From the NCBI GenBank assembly GCA_964486335.1, contig CAZAMB010000024.1, forward strand, positions 1 through 46,810: a stretch of DNA of 46,810 nt, given 5' to 3'. A program made the position numbers and the translations under genes. The notes below the pieces were generated by a model. It searched no databases and was not told the DNA's origin. It worked only from the letters and a program-made list of their open reading frames with translations. This document shows positions 17,327 through 25,234 of the stretch, piece after piece (position 1 is the first letter of the stretch; each line of letters starts with the position of its first letter). Origin of the DNA: CAZAMB01 sp964486335 (GTDB lineage Bacteria; Planctomycetota; Phycisphaerae; UBA1845).

Positions 17327-19159
17327 ATGAAAAGGAACAAGGATCGTGGCATTCGCTTCATGACTCGCCGAACGGCCGGATTGTTCGCCGCGGCGTTGAC
17401 GGCCTTTGCAACGCTGCTCGCGGCTCAGGAAAACAACGCCAACGGACAGCCCGTGGTTCCGCCCGACAATGGCGCGCACGTGGCCGTGACATCGCGCGGC
17501 ACGGTGGACCTGCACGTCGCCGACCTGCCGCTCTCCACCGTCCTCCAGATGCTCTCCCTGGAAAGCAAGCGCAACATCGTGGCATCCCCGAAGGTGCAGG
17601 GAAAAGTCACGGCGAATCTCTACGACGTTTCCTTCGAAGACGCTCTTCAGGCCGTTCTGGTGTCCAACGGAGCGGGATTTCGACAGGCCGGCAACTTCAT
17701 CTATGTGTACACCAACGATGAACTGACGGAACTGGCGGCCGCGGGCGGAAAGCTGCCGATCACCCGCGTGATCGCACTCAATTACATCACCGCCGCCGAT
17801 GCGGAGACGTACATCACGCCGCTGCTGGGCAAGGACGGACTGGTAGCGGTCACTCCGCCGACCATCAAAGGCATACAGAGTCAGAGTGACGACGCCGGCG
17901 GCGATGCCAACACCGGTCGCGACTTCATCGTCGTCACCGCCGTGCCCGACAACATGCGGCAGATCGAGCGCGTGCTCCGCGAGGTGGATGTTCGGCCTCG
18001 CCAGGTGCTTGTCGAAGCCACGATTCTTCGGGCGCAGCTCAGCGACGACAACGCGCTGGGCATCGACTTTACCGTCGTGGGCGGCGTCGATCTCGAGGAG
18101 ATGGGCGCGGTGTCCAACGGAATCCGTAACCTCGCCCTGGGGAATCTCCCGACCGATCGGTTTGAGAAACTCAACAGCATCACCTCCACGGATTTCGCGG
18201 CCAATGTTCCCTCGGGCGGCGTGACCATCGGCATCATCAAGGACAAAGTCGGAGCGTTCCTTCGGGCCCTCGAAGATGTCACGGATACGACCGTGCTCGC
18301 CAATCCCAAAATCCTTGCGCTCAACAAACAGAAGGGACAAGTGATTGTCGGACGCCGCGACGGCTACCTGACGACGACGGTGACCGAAACGCAGGCGGTG
18401 CAGACCGTGCAGTTTCTCGAAACGGGAACGCAGTTGATCTTCCGCCCGTTCATTTCCGAGGACGGGTACGTGCGTGTCGAGCTGCATCCGGAGGACAGTG
18501 TCGGTTTCGTGAACGCTCAGGGACTGCCTTCAGAACAGACGACGGAAGTCACGACCAATGTGATCATCCGCGACGGCGAGACCATTCTGATCGGCGGATT
18601 GTTTCGCGAGCTGACCACCGACGCCCGCTCCCAGATTCCGGGACTCGGAAACATTCCCGGGTTCGGCCAGTTGTTTCGGTCGAACAATGACTCAAGCTCG
18701 CGCGAGGAAGTCATCATTCTCCTCACGCTTCACATTGTCAAAGACCAGCAGGCCTTTTCCGACGCATCGAAGGAAGCGTTTGAAAACATCGAACGCGCGC
18801 GGATCGGACTCAGGCAAGGTCTGATGTGGCATGGACGGGCGCGGCTTGCACAGTCGCATTACCAGCGCGCCGTGACCGCCATGCAGGCCGGCGACAACAA
18901 GAAAGCCCTTTGGCATGCCGAACTCGCTCAACATTGCGACTCGCGGCATCTGCCGGCCATCCGACTAACCGAGCAGATTCTCGGTCGCCGGGCGTGGGAA
19001 GAGGACGGAACGGCCACGCGCATTTTCGTGCATGAAATGATCGCCCGCGAAAAGGGCTATCCGATGCCGCTGTTCCAACGACCGAGGACGAACCCGGCGA
19101 GAGAGGAAAACGCAAGTGAATCCGAACCGATCCGAAGCGACGGAGAGCGCGAAGAGTAG
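17327..19159 (+). CDS. Secretin (type II/IV pilus-like outer-membrane pore)
   Basis: The ATG at 17327 is the first credible start (610 residues); a second at 17360 would also leave the signal peptide intact. After the signal, residues about 45-110 form an STN/N0-like domain, followed by N-domains of KH-like fold (SNGAGFRQAGNFIYVYT; GRDFIVVTAVPDNMRQIERVL). The secretin core runs from about 226 (VLVEATILRAQLS) to about 475, with GGLFRELTTDARSQIPGLGNIPGFGQLF, the hallmark of the gate/rim region, and a closing beta strand. About 135 further residues form a TPR-like helical tail, unusual for secretins. It would be an outer-membrane multimeric channel. No ATPase, inner-membrane platform or pseudopilin gene is nearby, so the machine it serves is not visible here. 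Confidence 0.9.
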   Translation: MKRNKDRGIRFMTRRTAGLFAAALTAFATLLAAQENNANGQPVVPPDNGAHVAVTSRGTVDLHVADLPLSTVLQMLSLESKRNIVASPKVQGKVTANLYDVSFEDALQAVLVSNGAGFRQAGNFIYVYTNDELTELAAAGGKLPITRVIALNYITAADAETYITPLLGKDGLVAVTPPTIKGIQSQSDDAGGDANTGRDFIVVTAVPDNMRQIERVLREVDVRPRQVLVEATILRAQLSDDNALGIDFTVVGGVDLEEMGAVSNGIRNLALGNLPTDRFEKLNSITSTDFAANVPSGGVTIGIIKDKVGAFLRALEDVTDTTVLANPKILALNKQKGQVIVGRRDGYLTTTVTETQAVQTVQFLETGTQLIFRPFISEDGYVRVELHPEDSVGFVNAQGLPSEQTTEVTTNVIIRDGETILIGGLFRELTTDARSQIPGLGNIPGFGQLFRSNNDSSSREEVIILLTLHIVKDQQAFSDASKEAFENIERARIGLRQGLMWHGRARLAQSHYQRAVTAMQAGDNKKALWHAELAQHCDSRHLPAIRLTEQILGRRAWEEDGTATRIFVHEMIAREKGYPMPLFQRPRTNPAREENASESEPIRSDGEREE

Positions 19160-19283
19160 CGCGTCAGAGCCGCGACGGCCTGGAACCGAGCTGTCCACGA
19201 GCGGCGAACTTCGGTCCGCGAGGACTCGTGCTGTCTAATCGCCATATCACGCAATCGCGATATCACGATAAGGAATCACTCGT

Positions 19284-20534
19284 ATGAAAAAAAAGAACTC
19301 GCCCGCGATGCCCTTCGTTGCCGGTGCGGCGCTCCTGATCGCTCCCTTTGCCTGCCATCGGCCGAACCACTCTCAGGCCAGAGTCGATGCGCAGCAACGC
19401 TGGAGCGAAGTGCGCGGACGCGTCAAACTCCAGCTCGCCCGCCAGCAGTTCAGTCGCGGTCAATTCGCCGACGCCGTCAAGACGCTCAACGAATCCATCG
19501 GCCTCGATCCCTCCTCCGTCGAAGCTTACACGATGTTCGCCAAGGCCAATCTCGAACTCGGCAAGCCGGCCACGGCGGAACAGGCCATCGCGATGGCAAG
19601 AAACGCGGGCTTCCAGTCAGCCGACCTGTGCTACCTTCAAGGCGTGATTCTGGAACAACGAGGTCAGCTCGAGGCCGCTCTCGCAGAGTTTGAAAGAGCC
19701 CGAACCCAGGACGCCGACAACGTGGATTATTTCATCGCGCACATGGAGTCCCTCGTTGCGCTAGGACGAGAACGCGATGCTTTGATGCTCATCGACGAGA
19801 ACGCCGATCGCTTTGACGACCAGGCCTCCGTTGCGATTCTTGGCGCGCGCGTGGCGGCGTTGATCGGCGATGTCGACGGCGCGATCCGCCGCTACCAGCA
19901 TCCTTCAGTGACGATCGATCGGGATCCGATCGTAGCGCGCGATCTGGGGATTCTGCTCGCCCAAGTCGGTCGGTGTCGCGAGGCGGTGCGAATCCTCAGT
20001 CCGTTGGCGGAGGACGCCACCGACGATTCCAATGATATCGTCCAGGTCCGCCGGTCGTTGGCGACCTGCTATTTATCACTGAATGAACCGATGCTCGCGG
20101 TGGCCGTTTTGCTGGACCACGCCCGCCGGCACGGCGACGACCGATCGTCGCAAATGTTGATCGCTCGGGCCGCGACCGTCACAGGAGATTACATTACAGC
20201 GCTCCGAGCTATCGACGCCGTTCGAAACGTCGCCAAGGACGATCCGGCCGCCAACCTGTTGCTTGCGGCGGTACATTGGAAACGAGGCGATCTCGCCGGA
20301 GCTGAAACCGTCCTGAATGGCATCCTCTCGCTCGATCCCTATGATCTCGATGCGTGGTGCCTTCTTGGGGAACTTCTTCATGCAACGGGCCGCCGTGATG
20401 AGGCTGAAACAGCGTTTCACCGGGCCCTTTACATTGATCCCGAACTCGCCTGGGCCAGGATCGGTGCGGCGGCGATCCCCTCCGGTACCGGGACCAATGA
20501 GCCGGAAGTGCCGACTGGACGGGAGGCCTGGTGA
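19284..20534 (+). CDS. TPR lipoprotein
   Basis: Protein of 416 residues with a lipoprotein signal (MKKKN..., lipobox PFAC at about residue 24) and multiple tetratricopeptide repeats (for example GQFADAVKTLNESIGLDPSSVEAY, GDLAGAETVLNGILSLDPYDLDAW, GRRDEAETAFHRALYIDPELAW). TPR lipoproteins often act as pilotins or scaffolds for outer-membrane secretins or pili (PilF/PilW class), and the gene directly follows the secretin gene by 124 bp; that role is inferred. The start is ATG with an AAGGAA-type ribosome site. Confidence 0.85.
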   Translation: MKKKNSPAMPFVAGAALLIAPFACHRPNHSQARVDAQQRWSEVRGRVKLQLARQQFSRGQFADAVKTLNESIGLDPSSVEAYTMFAKANLELGKPATAEQAIAMARNAGFQSADLCYLQGVILEQRGQLEAALAEFERARTQDADNVDYFIAHMESLVALGRERDALMLIDENADRFDDQASVAILGARVAALIGDVDGAIRRYQHPSVTIDRDPIVARDLGILLAQVGRCREAVRILSPLAEDATDDSNDIVQVRRSLATCYLSLNEPMLAVAVLLDHARRHGDDRSSQMLIARAATVTGDYITALRAIDAVRNVAKDDPAANLLLAAVHWKRGDLAGAETVLNGILSLDPYDLDAWCLLGELLHATGRRDEAETAFHRALYIDPELAWARIGAAAIPSGTGTNEPEVPTGREAW

Positions 20535-20563
20535 GACCCTTTCAAAAAAAATAAAGAAAAAGG

Positions 20564-20591
20564 TTGACACCGGCTAGATTTCTGGTATAGT
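20564..20591 (+). promoter_or_regulatory. Consensus-like sigma-70 promoter with no clear downstream gene
   Basis: TTGACA (20564-20569), a 16-bp spacer and TATAGT (20586-20591) preceded by TGG, giving an extended -10. Transcription would start near 20598 and run rightward. The only start codons soon after open very short frames (GTG at about 20629, 17 codons). A small RNA, or an antisense RNA to the minus-strand open frame at 20679-20879, are possible. Confidence 0.55.
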
Positions 20592-20678
20592 ACGCTTACC
20601 GGACGAGTAGTTTTTATGTGCAGGTAAGGTGAGCGGGCGAAGTCGAATATCGATCTATACCAGTAAAATATCATACTC

Positions 20679-20879
20679 CTAAATCGATACTGGATCGTAC
20701 AGCCCTCTTAACGCCGCATCATTAAGCAAACCTTCCGCAAGCTGTCCTGCCTCGTCTAAAGTTTTGACATAGCTTTTGTTTGCGCTTGTTTCGGCACCTG
20801 TATGCCCGTTATTCCCGTGGCGGGCGGAATTTGCACGCACTTGCGCAATGTGGTCGCAAACGCGAGGACTGGGGTACGT
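20679..20879 (-). pseudogene. Possible C-terminal gene remnant
   Basis: A 66-codon minus-strand frame open from just after a stop at 20880-20882 to a TAG at 20679. Its last half reads like real protein (NKSYVKTLDEAGQLAEGL, then LNDAALRGLYDPVSI), with more AT-rich codons (AAA, TTA, AAT) than its neighbours. No ATG start is present, so it may be the tail of a decayed or transferred gene. An overlapping 53-codon ATG frame (20756-20917, minus) competes with it. I cannot name a family, and chance openness is possible. Confidence 0.25.
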
Positions 20880-21205
20880 TTAGCCGTACCGGCCTTGGGG
20901 AAACGATTTGCCTTCATACTCCCACCTAGGTCGTGCCCGGCATCGCGTTCAGGCGGTTGCTTCAGCCAATGGATGGTTGTGCAATCGCTCGAACGACGAT
21001 GCCGGCACACCGGGGGAGGATGGCGAATCGGCAAGGGGGACAATAGGGGAGACGTTACGAACCGTAGGCCGCTTGGGTCGCCTTTAGGGGAACGAATTGC
21101 GAATGGGTGGCGGTGGGGACCGGCAACCGGACGCGAATCAAGGCGATCCAGCGGCCTCGTTCGTGCGCAGCCCAAAATAGTCCGATAACAGAATTGCCAA
21201 GCAAA

Positions 21206-21775
21206 TCAGCTCTTGGGTAGTCGTTCCAGCGCGTTAATCGCTTCAATACGAAATTCGCTCGCCGAGTTGATTTCTAAAACCCGCTCCCAGCCGATTCTCG
21301 CTTCCGGGAAACGCCCCATCAGGGTCATCAATCGGGCTTGTTGAACATGAACTTCCTCGACCTCGGACCATTGGGCGAGGGCCGACGTCAATGCCTCATG
21401 GGCTTCAGCAAAGCGACTTTCGGCGATCGCCGCCGAAACGATGTTCAATGCCTGATCAAGTCGCCGCGATGCCCCAATTCCAGCAGCCGAAAACCGCTCC
21501 CAGAGTAACCACTGGGCCACCAGCCAGGCCAGTCCGGCTCCGACCGCCGCTGCAACAGCGACCGGCCTGGTGATGACCGCTGGTACAATTAGAAAACCCC
21601 ACAACGAAGCAAGTGCAAACGTCGTAAACAGCAGGCACACCGCGATCCCGGATCGGTTTCGGCCGAGCATCACAAGCCCTGCCCCGGGCGCGATGAGGTT
21701 GGCGACCGCGATCCACGGCAAGCCCGAAATGATAATGGAACCCTTGTACATGACCTGAAAGACCGACAAACCCAT
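21206..21775 (-). CDS. Small membrane protein with TPR-like C-terminus
   Basis: Protein of 189 residues. The N-terminal half has three hydrophobic helices (WIAVANLIAPGAGLVML, GIAVCLLFTTFALASLWGFL and AVAAAVGAGLAWLVAQWLLW). The C-terminal 85 residues form helical hairpins of TPR type (ESRFAEAHEALTSALAQWSEVEEVHVQQARLMTLMGRFPEARIGWERVL). Such proteins are common scaffolds; no specific function can be assigned. ATG start at 21775, weak ribosome site; an internal Met (MYKG) nine residues in is an alternative. Confidence 0.65.
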   Translation of the reverse strand: MGLSVFQVMYKGSIIISGLPWIAVANLIAPGAGLVMLGRNRSGIAVCLLFTTFALASLWGFLIVPAVITRPVAVAAAVGAGLAWLVAQWLLWERFSAAGIGASRRLDQALNIVSAAIAESRFAEAHEALTSALAQWSEVEEVHVQQARLMTLMGRFPEARIGWERVLEINSASEFRIEAINALERLPKS

Positions 21776-22848
21776 CGGACCGTGTCATCGCTCTGGTCGG
21801 AGCGGCCAATGCGATGAGTGAGTTTACGTCGAGTCGCCCCTTCTGAGCGGCGCTGCATCGAGGGGACCGCCTATCAATATCGTGCTCTTCGCCACCAGAC
21901 GATCGTAAGCGACGCGGGGCGATTGAATCAACAGGAAAAGGTGAACGTTTGAATTGGACTGGTTCAAAGGGCTGCGCCGCATGCGCCCGGAGGGGGAGCG
22001 CATGCGGCGCGTGGTCGTCCGCGTCACGATCGGGTACGGCGTGACGCGAAGGGGGAGAGACAGATTTAAGGAAATCGCCTGTGCGAATCCGGCCTGTTGC
22101 CCATCGGCAACTCGTCGAAACTCAGGCGGGCACGACTTAGGACGGCGCTACGAAGGCGCCGTTAGCGTCGCCCATTCGACTCGACAGGTTTCGGATTCTC
22201 CCGAACTCACAACCTACAAGGCCGACGGGGCGGCACCCCGCATCGCGAAATAAATGGAATGAATGAGACCCAGCTTCGCGACAATTCACTAGGGTTATAG
22301 GCCGAGTGGATCGCTAAAGGCAAGTTTTGGCGACAAATTCTTACGAGCACCAGTCCGTGTATTCTAGCGAAAGAACCGCTGTTTGAACCTGCACGGTGAG
22401 TTGGAAGCCTAACCCCATTCCGCCTCGTGGTTCCGGAAGTAGCCCGCGCGGGAAACGGCGGGCACGTCGTCACGCGATGGTTGAACTTCAATTCAATCCG
22501 GCGCCTTCCCGACCATGTGCCACGAACCGACAATCGCCATTATTTTACGAGCTAGCGAACGACACTCTGCGTTCGCCGTTTTTGCCAGTGGTTAGAGTCG
22601 GGGTTGCTGATGCAAAATCCGCGAGGGGGAGTGAAGTAATCGTGACGGCCAGAGAGTGTCTTAGCTCGGAGCTCTTTTGTGGCTTGGGGAAAGGTCGTCT
22701 TGGACGTCCTGCCCGACCGGCGAATCTCCACGGAAACTCGATTTTGGGTTGATTCCAGCCCTTGGTATGATTCGGGGGTTGGCCTGTGAGCAATTCGCAG
22801 GCAAGGGCCAAGTGAGAGTTTTCCATTTCTTTGAAAGGAAAGAACGCG
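21776..22848. other. Intergenic region of about 1.07 kb with several hairpins
   Basis: No gene supported. It separates divergent genes, so promoters for both must lie here. It contains two consecutive palindromes with 11-nt loops (21974-22048) and a 7-bp stem ACGGCGC/GCGCCGT with 7-nt loop (22142-22162). Short frames on both strands are compositionally unconvincing. Confidence 0.7.
21974..22048. repeat. Two consecutive hairpins with 11-nt loops
   Basis: The first is a perfect 13-bp stem (GCGCCGCATGCGC at 21974-21986 with GCGCATGCGGCGC at 21998-22010). The second is a perfect 9-bp stem (CGCGTCACG at 22020-22028 with CGTGACGCG at 22040-22048). Both loops are 11 nt, and the elements are 9 bp apart. 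No T-run follows. Confidence 0.8.
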
Positions 22849-23640
22849 ATGAGACTCGAATGGTTTCGTGGGGCGCGTGCGCGCATATGGTTTGCGGTGT
22901 TGGTCATGGTTCAGCCGGCCTTCGCCGACATATTGGTTTCCAATTTCGCCGAGTCCGAGCGGGCGGCCACGCCCATCGGCAACAATCCTAACCCCAACGA
23001 ACCTCCCGACATGGGCCCTTGGTATTGGGCTGCGCAGTCCTTTGTAACCGACTCAAACACCTATGCGCTGGAATCCATCGAAGTCATCGCGGGTGAGGCA
23101 TCGGACGCGCCGCCGCCGGAAATCTTCGCGGCGCTGTACACTGACGATTCCGGCACAATCGGCTCCTTCATCGGCAATTTCACCGTGAGCACGGACCTAG
23201 CCGGGGCACACAGTGCCCGCGCGTTCATCCCGTTCGATCCGATAACGCTGGATCCCGACACCAAGTACTGGTTTGTGCTCGGAGTCTATGCGCCCGGCGA
23301 CGGCACCTACTATTGGTATTACTCTGCGACCGACGATTTCACGGGACCGGGAACACTGACCGGCTATGCGGATTCGGCCGTGTCCGGCACCGCATGGAAC
23401 TACGGAGTCGTGCAGCCGTATCTCACGCAGGTCAACGTGACCCTCACCATCGATTCCGACGGCGACGGCGTCGACGATCCCGACGATGTCTGCTGCAACA
23501 CGCCGCCCGGCGTGCTTGTGGACGCACAAGGTCGCCCAGTCGGCGATCTCGATCTGGATTGCGATACGGACCTCAACGACGCCGCCCTGTTCAATCAAGG
23601 TTTTACCGGGCCACTGACCGACCCCGGAGTCTGTCCGTAG
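22849..23640 (+). CDS. Secreted protein with choice-of-anchor-like domain and C-terminal EF-hand segment
   Basis: Protein of 263 residues from the ATG at 22849 (AAAGGAAAG ribosome site). The signal peptide ends near AFA. The mature domain (about 35-200) has the WAAQSFVTDSNTYALESIEV ... AALYTDDSGTIG pattern seen in 'choice-of-anchor' beta-sandwich domains, probably type R; that is by resemblance. The C-terminus carries DSDGDGVDDPDDVC, a calcium loop of thrombospondin-3 type, then a degenerate DLDLDCDTDLNDAALFNQGF dockerin-like half ending GFTGP. The protein is extracellular; calcium binding is inferred. It stands alone, with its own promoter region upstream. Confidence 0.8.
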   Translation: MRLEWFRGARARIWFAVLVMVQPAFADILVSNFAESERAATPIGNNPNPNEPPDMGPWYWAAQSFVTDSNTYALESIEVIAGEASDAPPPEIFAALYTDDSGTIGSFIGNFTVSTDLAGAHSARAFIPFDPITLDPDTKYWFVLGVYAPGDGTYYWYYSATDDFTGPGTLTGYADSAVSGTAWNYGVVQPYLTQVNVTLTIDSDGDGVDDPDDVCCNTPPGVLVDAQGRPVGDLDLDCDTDLNDAALFNQGFTGPLTDPGVCP

Positions 23641-23835
23641 GCTGAGTACGCCGGAGGTTTCATTCACGAATCGCCAGTTTGCCCGCGACGGTTCCCTTGG
23701 GGAACTGCCACGGCGTGGACCTTTGCCGTCTCAAACCAATCAGCGGCATTGGCGGGTTGATTTCTTTACGACGCACCTCGGCGCCTCCTCGGCCATGGGT
23801 TCATGGATGTGTTGGCGAGGGGCGTCGGGCCTACA

Positions 23836-25221
23836 ATGTCACGCATGGAACTGGCCGCTCTCGAACGCATACGCAAGCAAGTCGCGGGATTTCCGAAGAC
23901 ACCCGGCGTTTACCTGATGAAGGACGACGCGGGGCTGGTGCTCTACGTCGGCAAGGCGAAGGACCTTCGGTCGCGGGTGATGAGTTATTTTCAGCCGTCG
24001 GCGGATCTGCTCAATACGCGCGGCCCGGACATTTGCCGGATGGTTGAGCGGGTGAGCGACATCGACTTCATTGAGTGCGAAAGCGAAGTGGACGCTTTGC
24101 TCAAGGAGGCCCGGCTGATCAAGGACATTCAGCCGCCGCACAACGTCCTGATGAAGGACGACAAGACGTTTCCGTACATCGAGATCACGGTGCGGGACGA
24201 TTTTCCGGGCGTGTTCGTGACGCGGACGCCGCGACCGAAAGGAAGCAAGCTGTACGGTCCGTTTCTTTCCGCGGCGTCGATCCGTGACGCGCTCAACGCC
24301 TTGCAGGGCGTGTTCAAGTTCCGCACTTGTGAACTCGACATCCGCGAGGCGGACGAATCGCGAAGCTTCTTCCGTCCGTGCCTGTTGCATGCGATCAATC
24401 GCTGCACCGCGCCCTGTGCGGCACTGATCGGAAAGGAAGAGTATAAGCAGGACATCGATCGGCTGAAGAAGTTTCTGGCGTCCAAACGCAGCACGCTGAT
24501 TCGGCAGATGCAAAAGGAAATGACCGAGGCCTCGAAAGAGAAACGATACGAGGAGGCCGGGCGGTTGCGCGATCAACTCAAGGCAATTCAATCCCTGGCG
24601 CTGTCTGGCGATCTGCTGGAAGACGCCCAGCCGGAGGTGTTCTTCATCGATCCGCGGCAAGGGTTGGAGAAACTGGCCGAACTGCTGGGATTGGAATCGC
24701 CGCCGCGCTGCATGGAGTGCATCGACATCGCCCACCTTCAGGGCGAGGCGACGGTGGGATCGCTGGTGTGTTTCATCGACGGCCGGCCGTTCAAGAACGG
24801 GTATCGGCGGTTCAAGATCGGCACGGTCGAGGGGGTGGACGACTACGCGGCGATTCGCGAGGTGATATCGCGGCGGTATCGGTATGCGGCCGAGGGCGAG
24901 GAGCTTTATCCGGATATGATTCTGATCGACGGCGGGCTGGGGCAGCTTCACGCGGGGCTGGAGGTGTTCAGCGAGATGAACGTTCGGCCGGCGATGGTGA
25001 TCTCGCTGGCAAAGCGCGAAGAAGAGGTGTACATCCAGGCGAAGTTGGCGCCGATTCGACTTTCGCGGAACAACGAGGCGCTGCGGCTGTTGCAACAAAT
25101 GCGCGACGAGGCCCATCGGTTCGCACAGTCGTATCATCACCTGCTCAGGAAGAAGAAGACGTTTGACGAGGATGTAGCGTCGGGTCGACGACCGCCGGGT
25201 ACTCGCAACGCGAAAAAGTGA
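23836..25221 (+). CDS. uvrC: Excinuclease ABC subunit C, lacking the C-terminal HhH domain
   Basis: Nucleotide-excision repair nuclease that incises both sides of a lesion with UvrB. From the ATG at 23836 (461 residues; 23803 and 23845 are also possible) it has the GIY-YIG domain at the N-terminus (PGVYLM ... LYVGKAKDLRSRV), the UVR motif (SKEKRYEEAGRLRDQLKA, about 233-250) and the RNase H-like 5'-incision domain with its Asp-Asp-His set intact (CIDIAHLQGE, MILIDGGLGQLHAG, RDEAHRFAQSYHH). It stops about 25 residues after RDEAHRFA, where family members normally continue for over 100 residues with tandem helix-hairpin-helix motifs. The next gene is convergent and its stop lies 14 bp away, so no HhH part is hidden downstream. 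Confidence 0.95.
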   Translation: MSRMELAALERIRKQVAGFPKTPGVYLMKDDAGLVLYVGKAKDLRSRVMSYFQPSADLLNTRGPDICRMVERVSDIDFIECESEVDALLKEARLIKDIQPPHNVLMKDDKTFPYIEITVRDDFPGVFVTRTPRPKGSKLYGPFLSAASIRDALNALQGVFKFRTCELDIREADESRSFFRPCLLHAINRCTAPCAALIGKEEYKQDIDRLKKFLASKRSTLIRQMQKEMTEASKEKRYEEAGRLRDQLKAIQSLALSGDLLEDAQPEVFFIDPRQGLEKLAELLGLESPPRCMECIDIAHLQGEATVGSLVCFIDGRPFKNGYRRFKIGTVEGVDDYAAIREVISRRYRYAAEGEELYPDMILIDGGLGQLHAGLEVFSEMNVRPAMVISLAKREEEVYIQAKLAPIRLSRNNEALRLLQQMRDEAHRFAQSYHHLLRKKKTFDEDVASGRRPPGTRNAKK

Positions 25222-25234
25222 TTCCGCGATCGCG

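Larger units (their letters stand above)
20535..21205. other. Gene-poor, AT-rich patch between convergent genes
   Basis: No confident gene. The first ~250 bp are visibly AT-rich compared with both flanks and hold a strong promoter-like sequence (20564-20591). Short open frames on both strands in 20750-21190 overlap one another and have no recognisable product. No tRNA or terminator-like hairpin with a U-run was seen. Confidence 0.7.

Noticed and set aside
17264..18487. Minus-strand frame of 407 codons opposite the secretin
   Set aside because: Antisense shadow of the secretin; no recognisable domain.
20756..20917. 53-codon minus-strand frame with an ATG near a GGGAG
   Set aside because: Ribosome site too close to the start, no domain, and an overlapping frame reads more protein-like.
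22396..22907. Overlapping plus- and minus-strand frames of about 120 codons
   Set aside because: No ribosome site, no domain, and mutually exclusive; treated as intergenic.
23839..25140. Minus-strand frame of 433 codons opposite uvrC
   Set aside because: Antisense shadow; uvrC motifs on the plus strand are clear.
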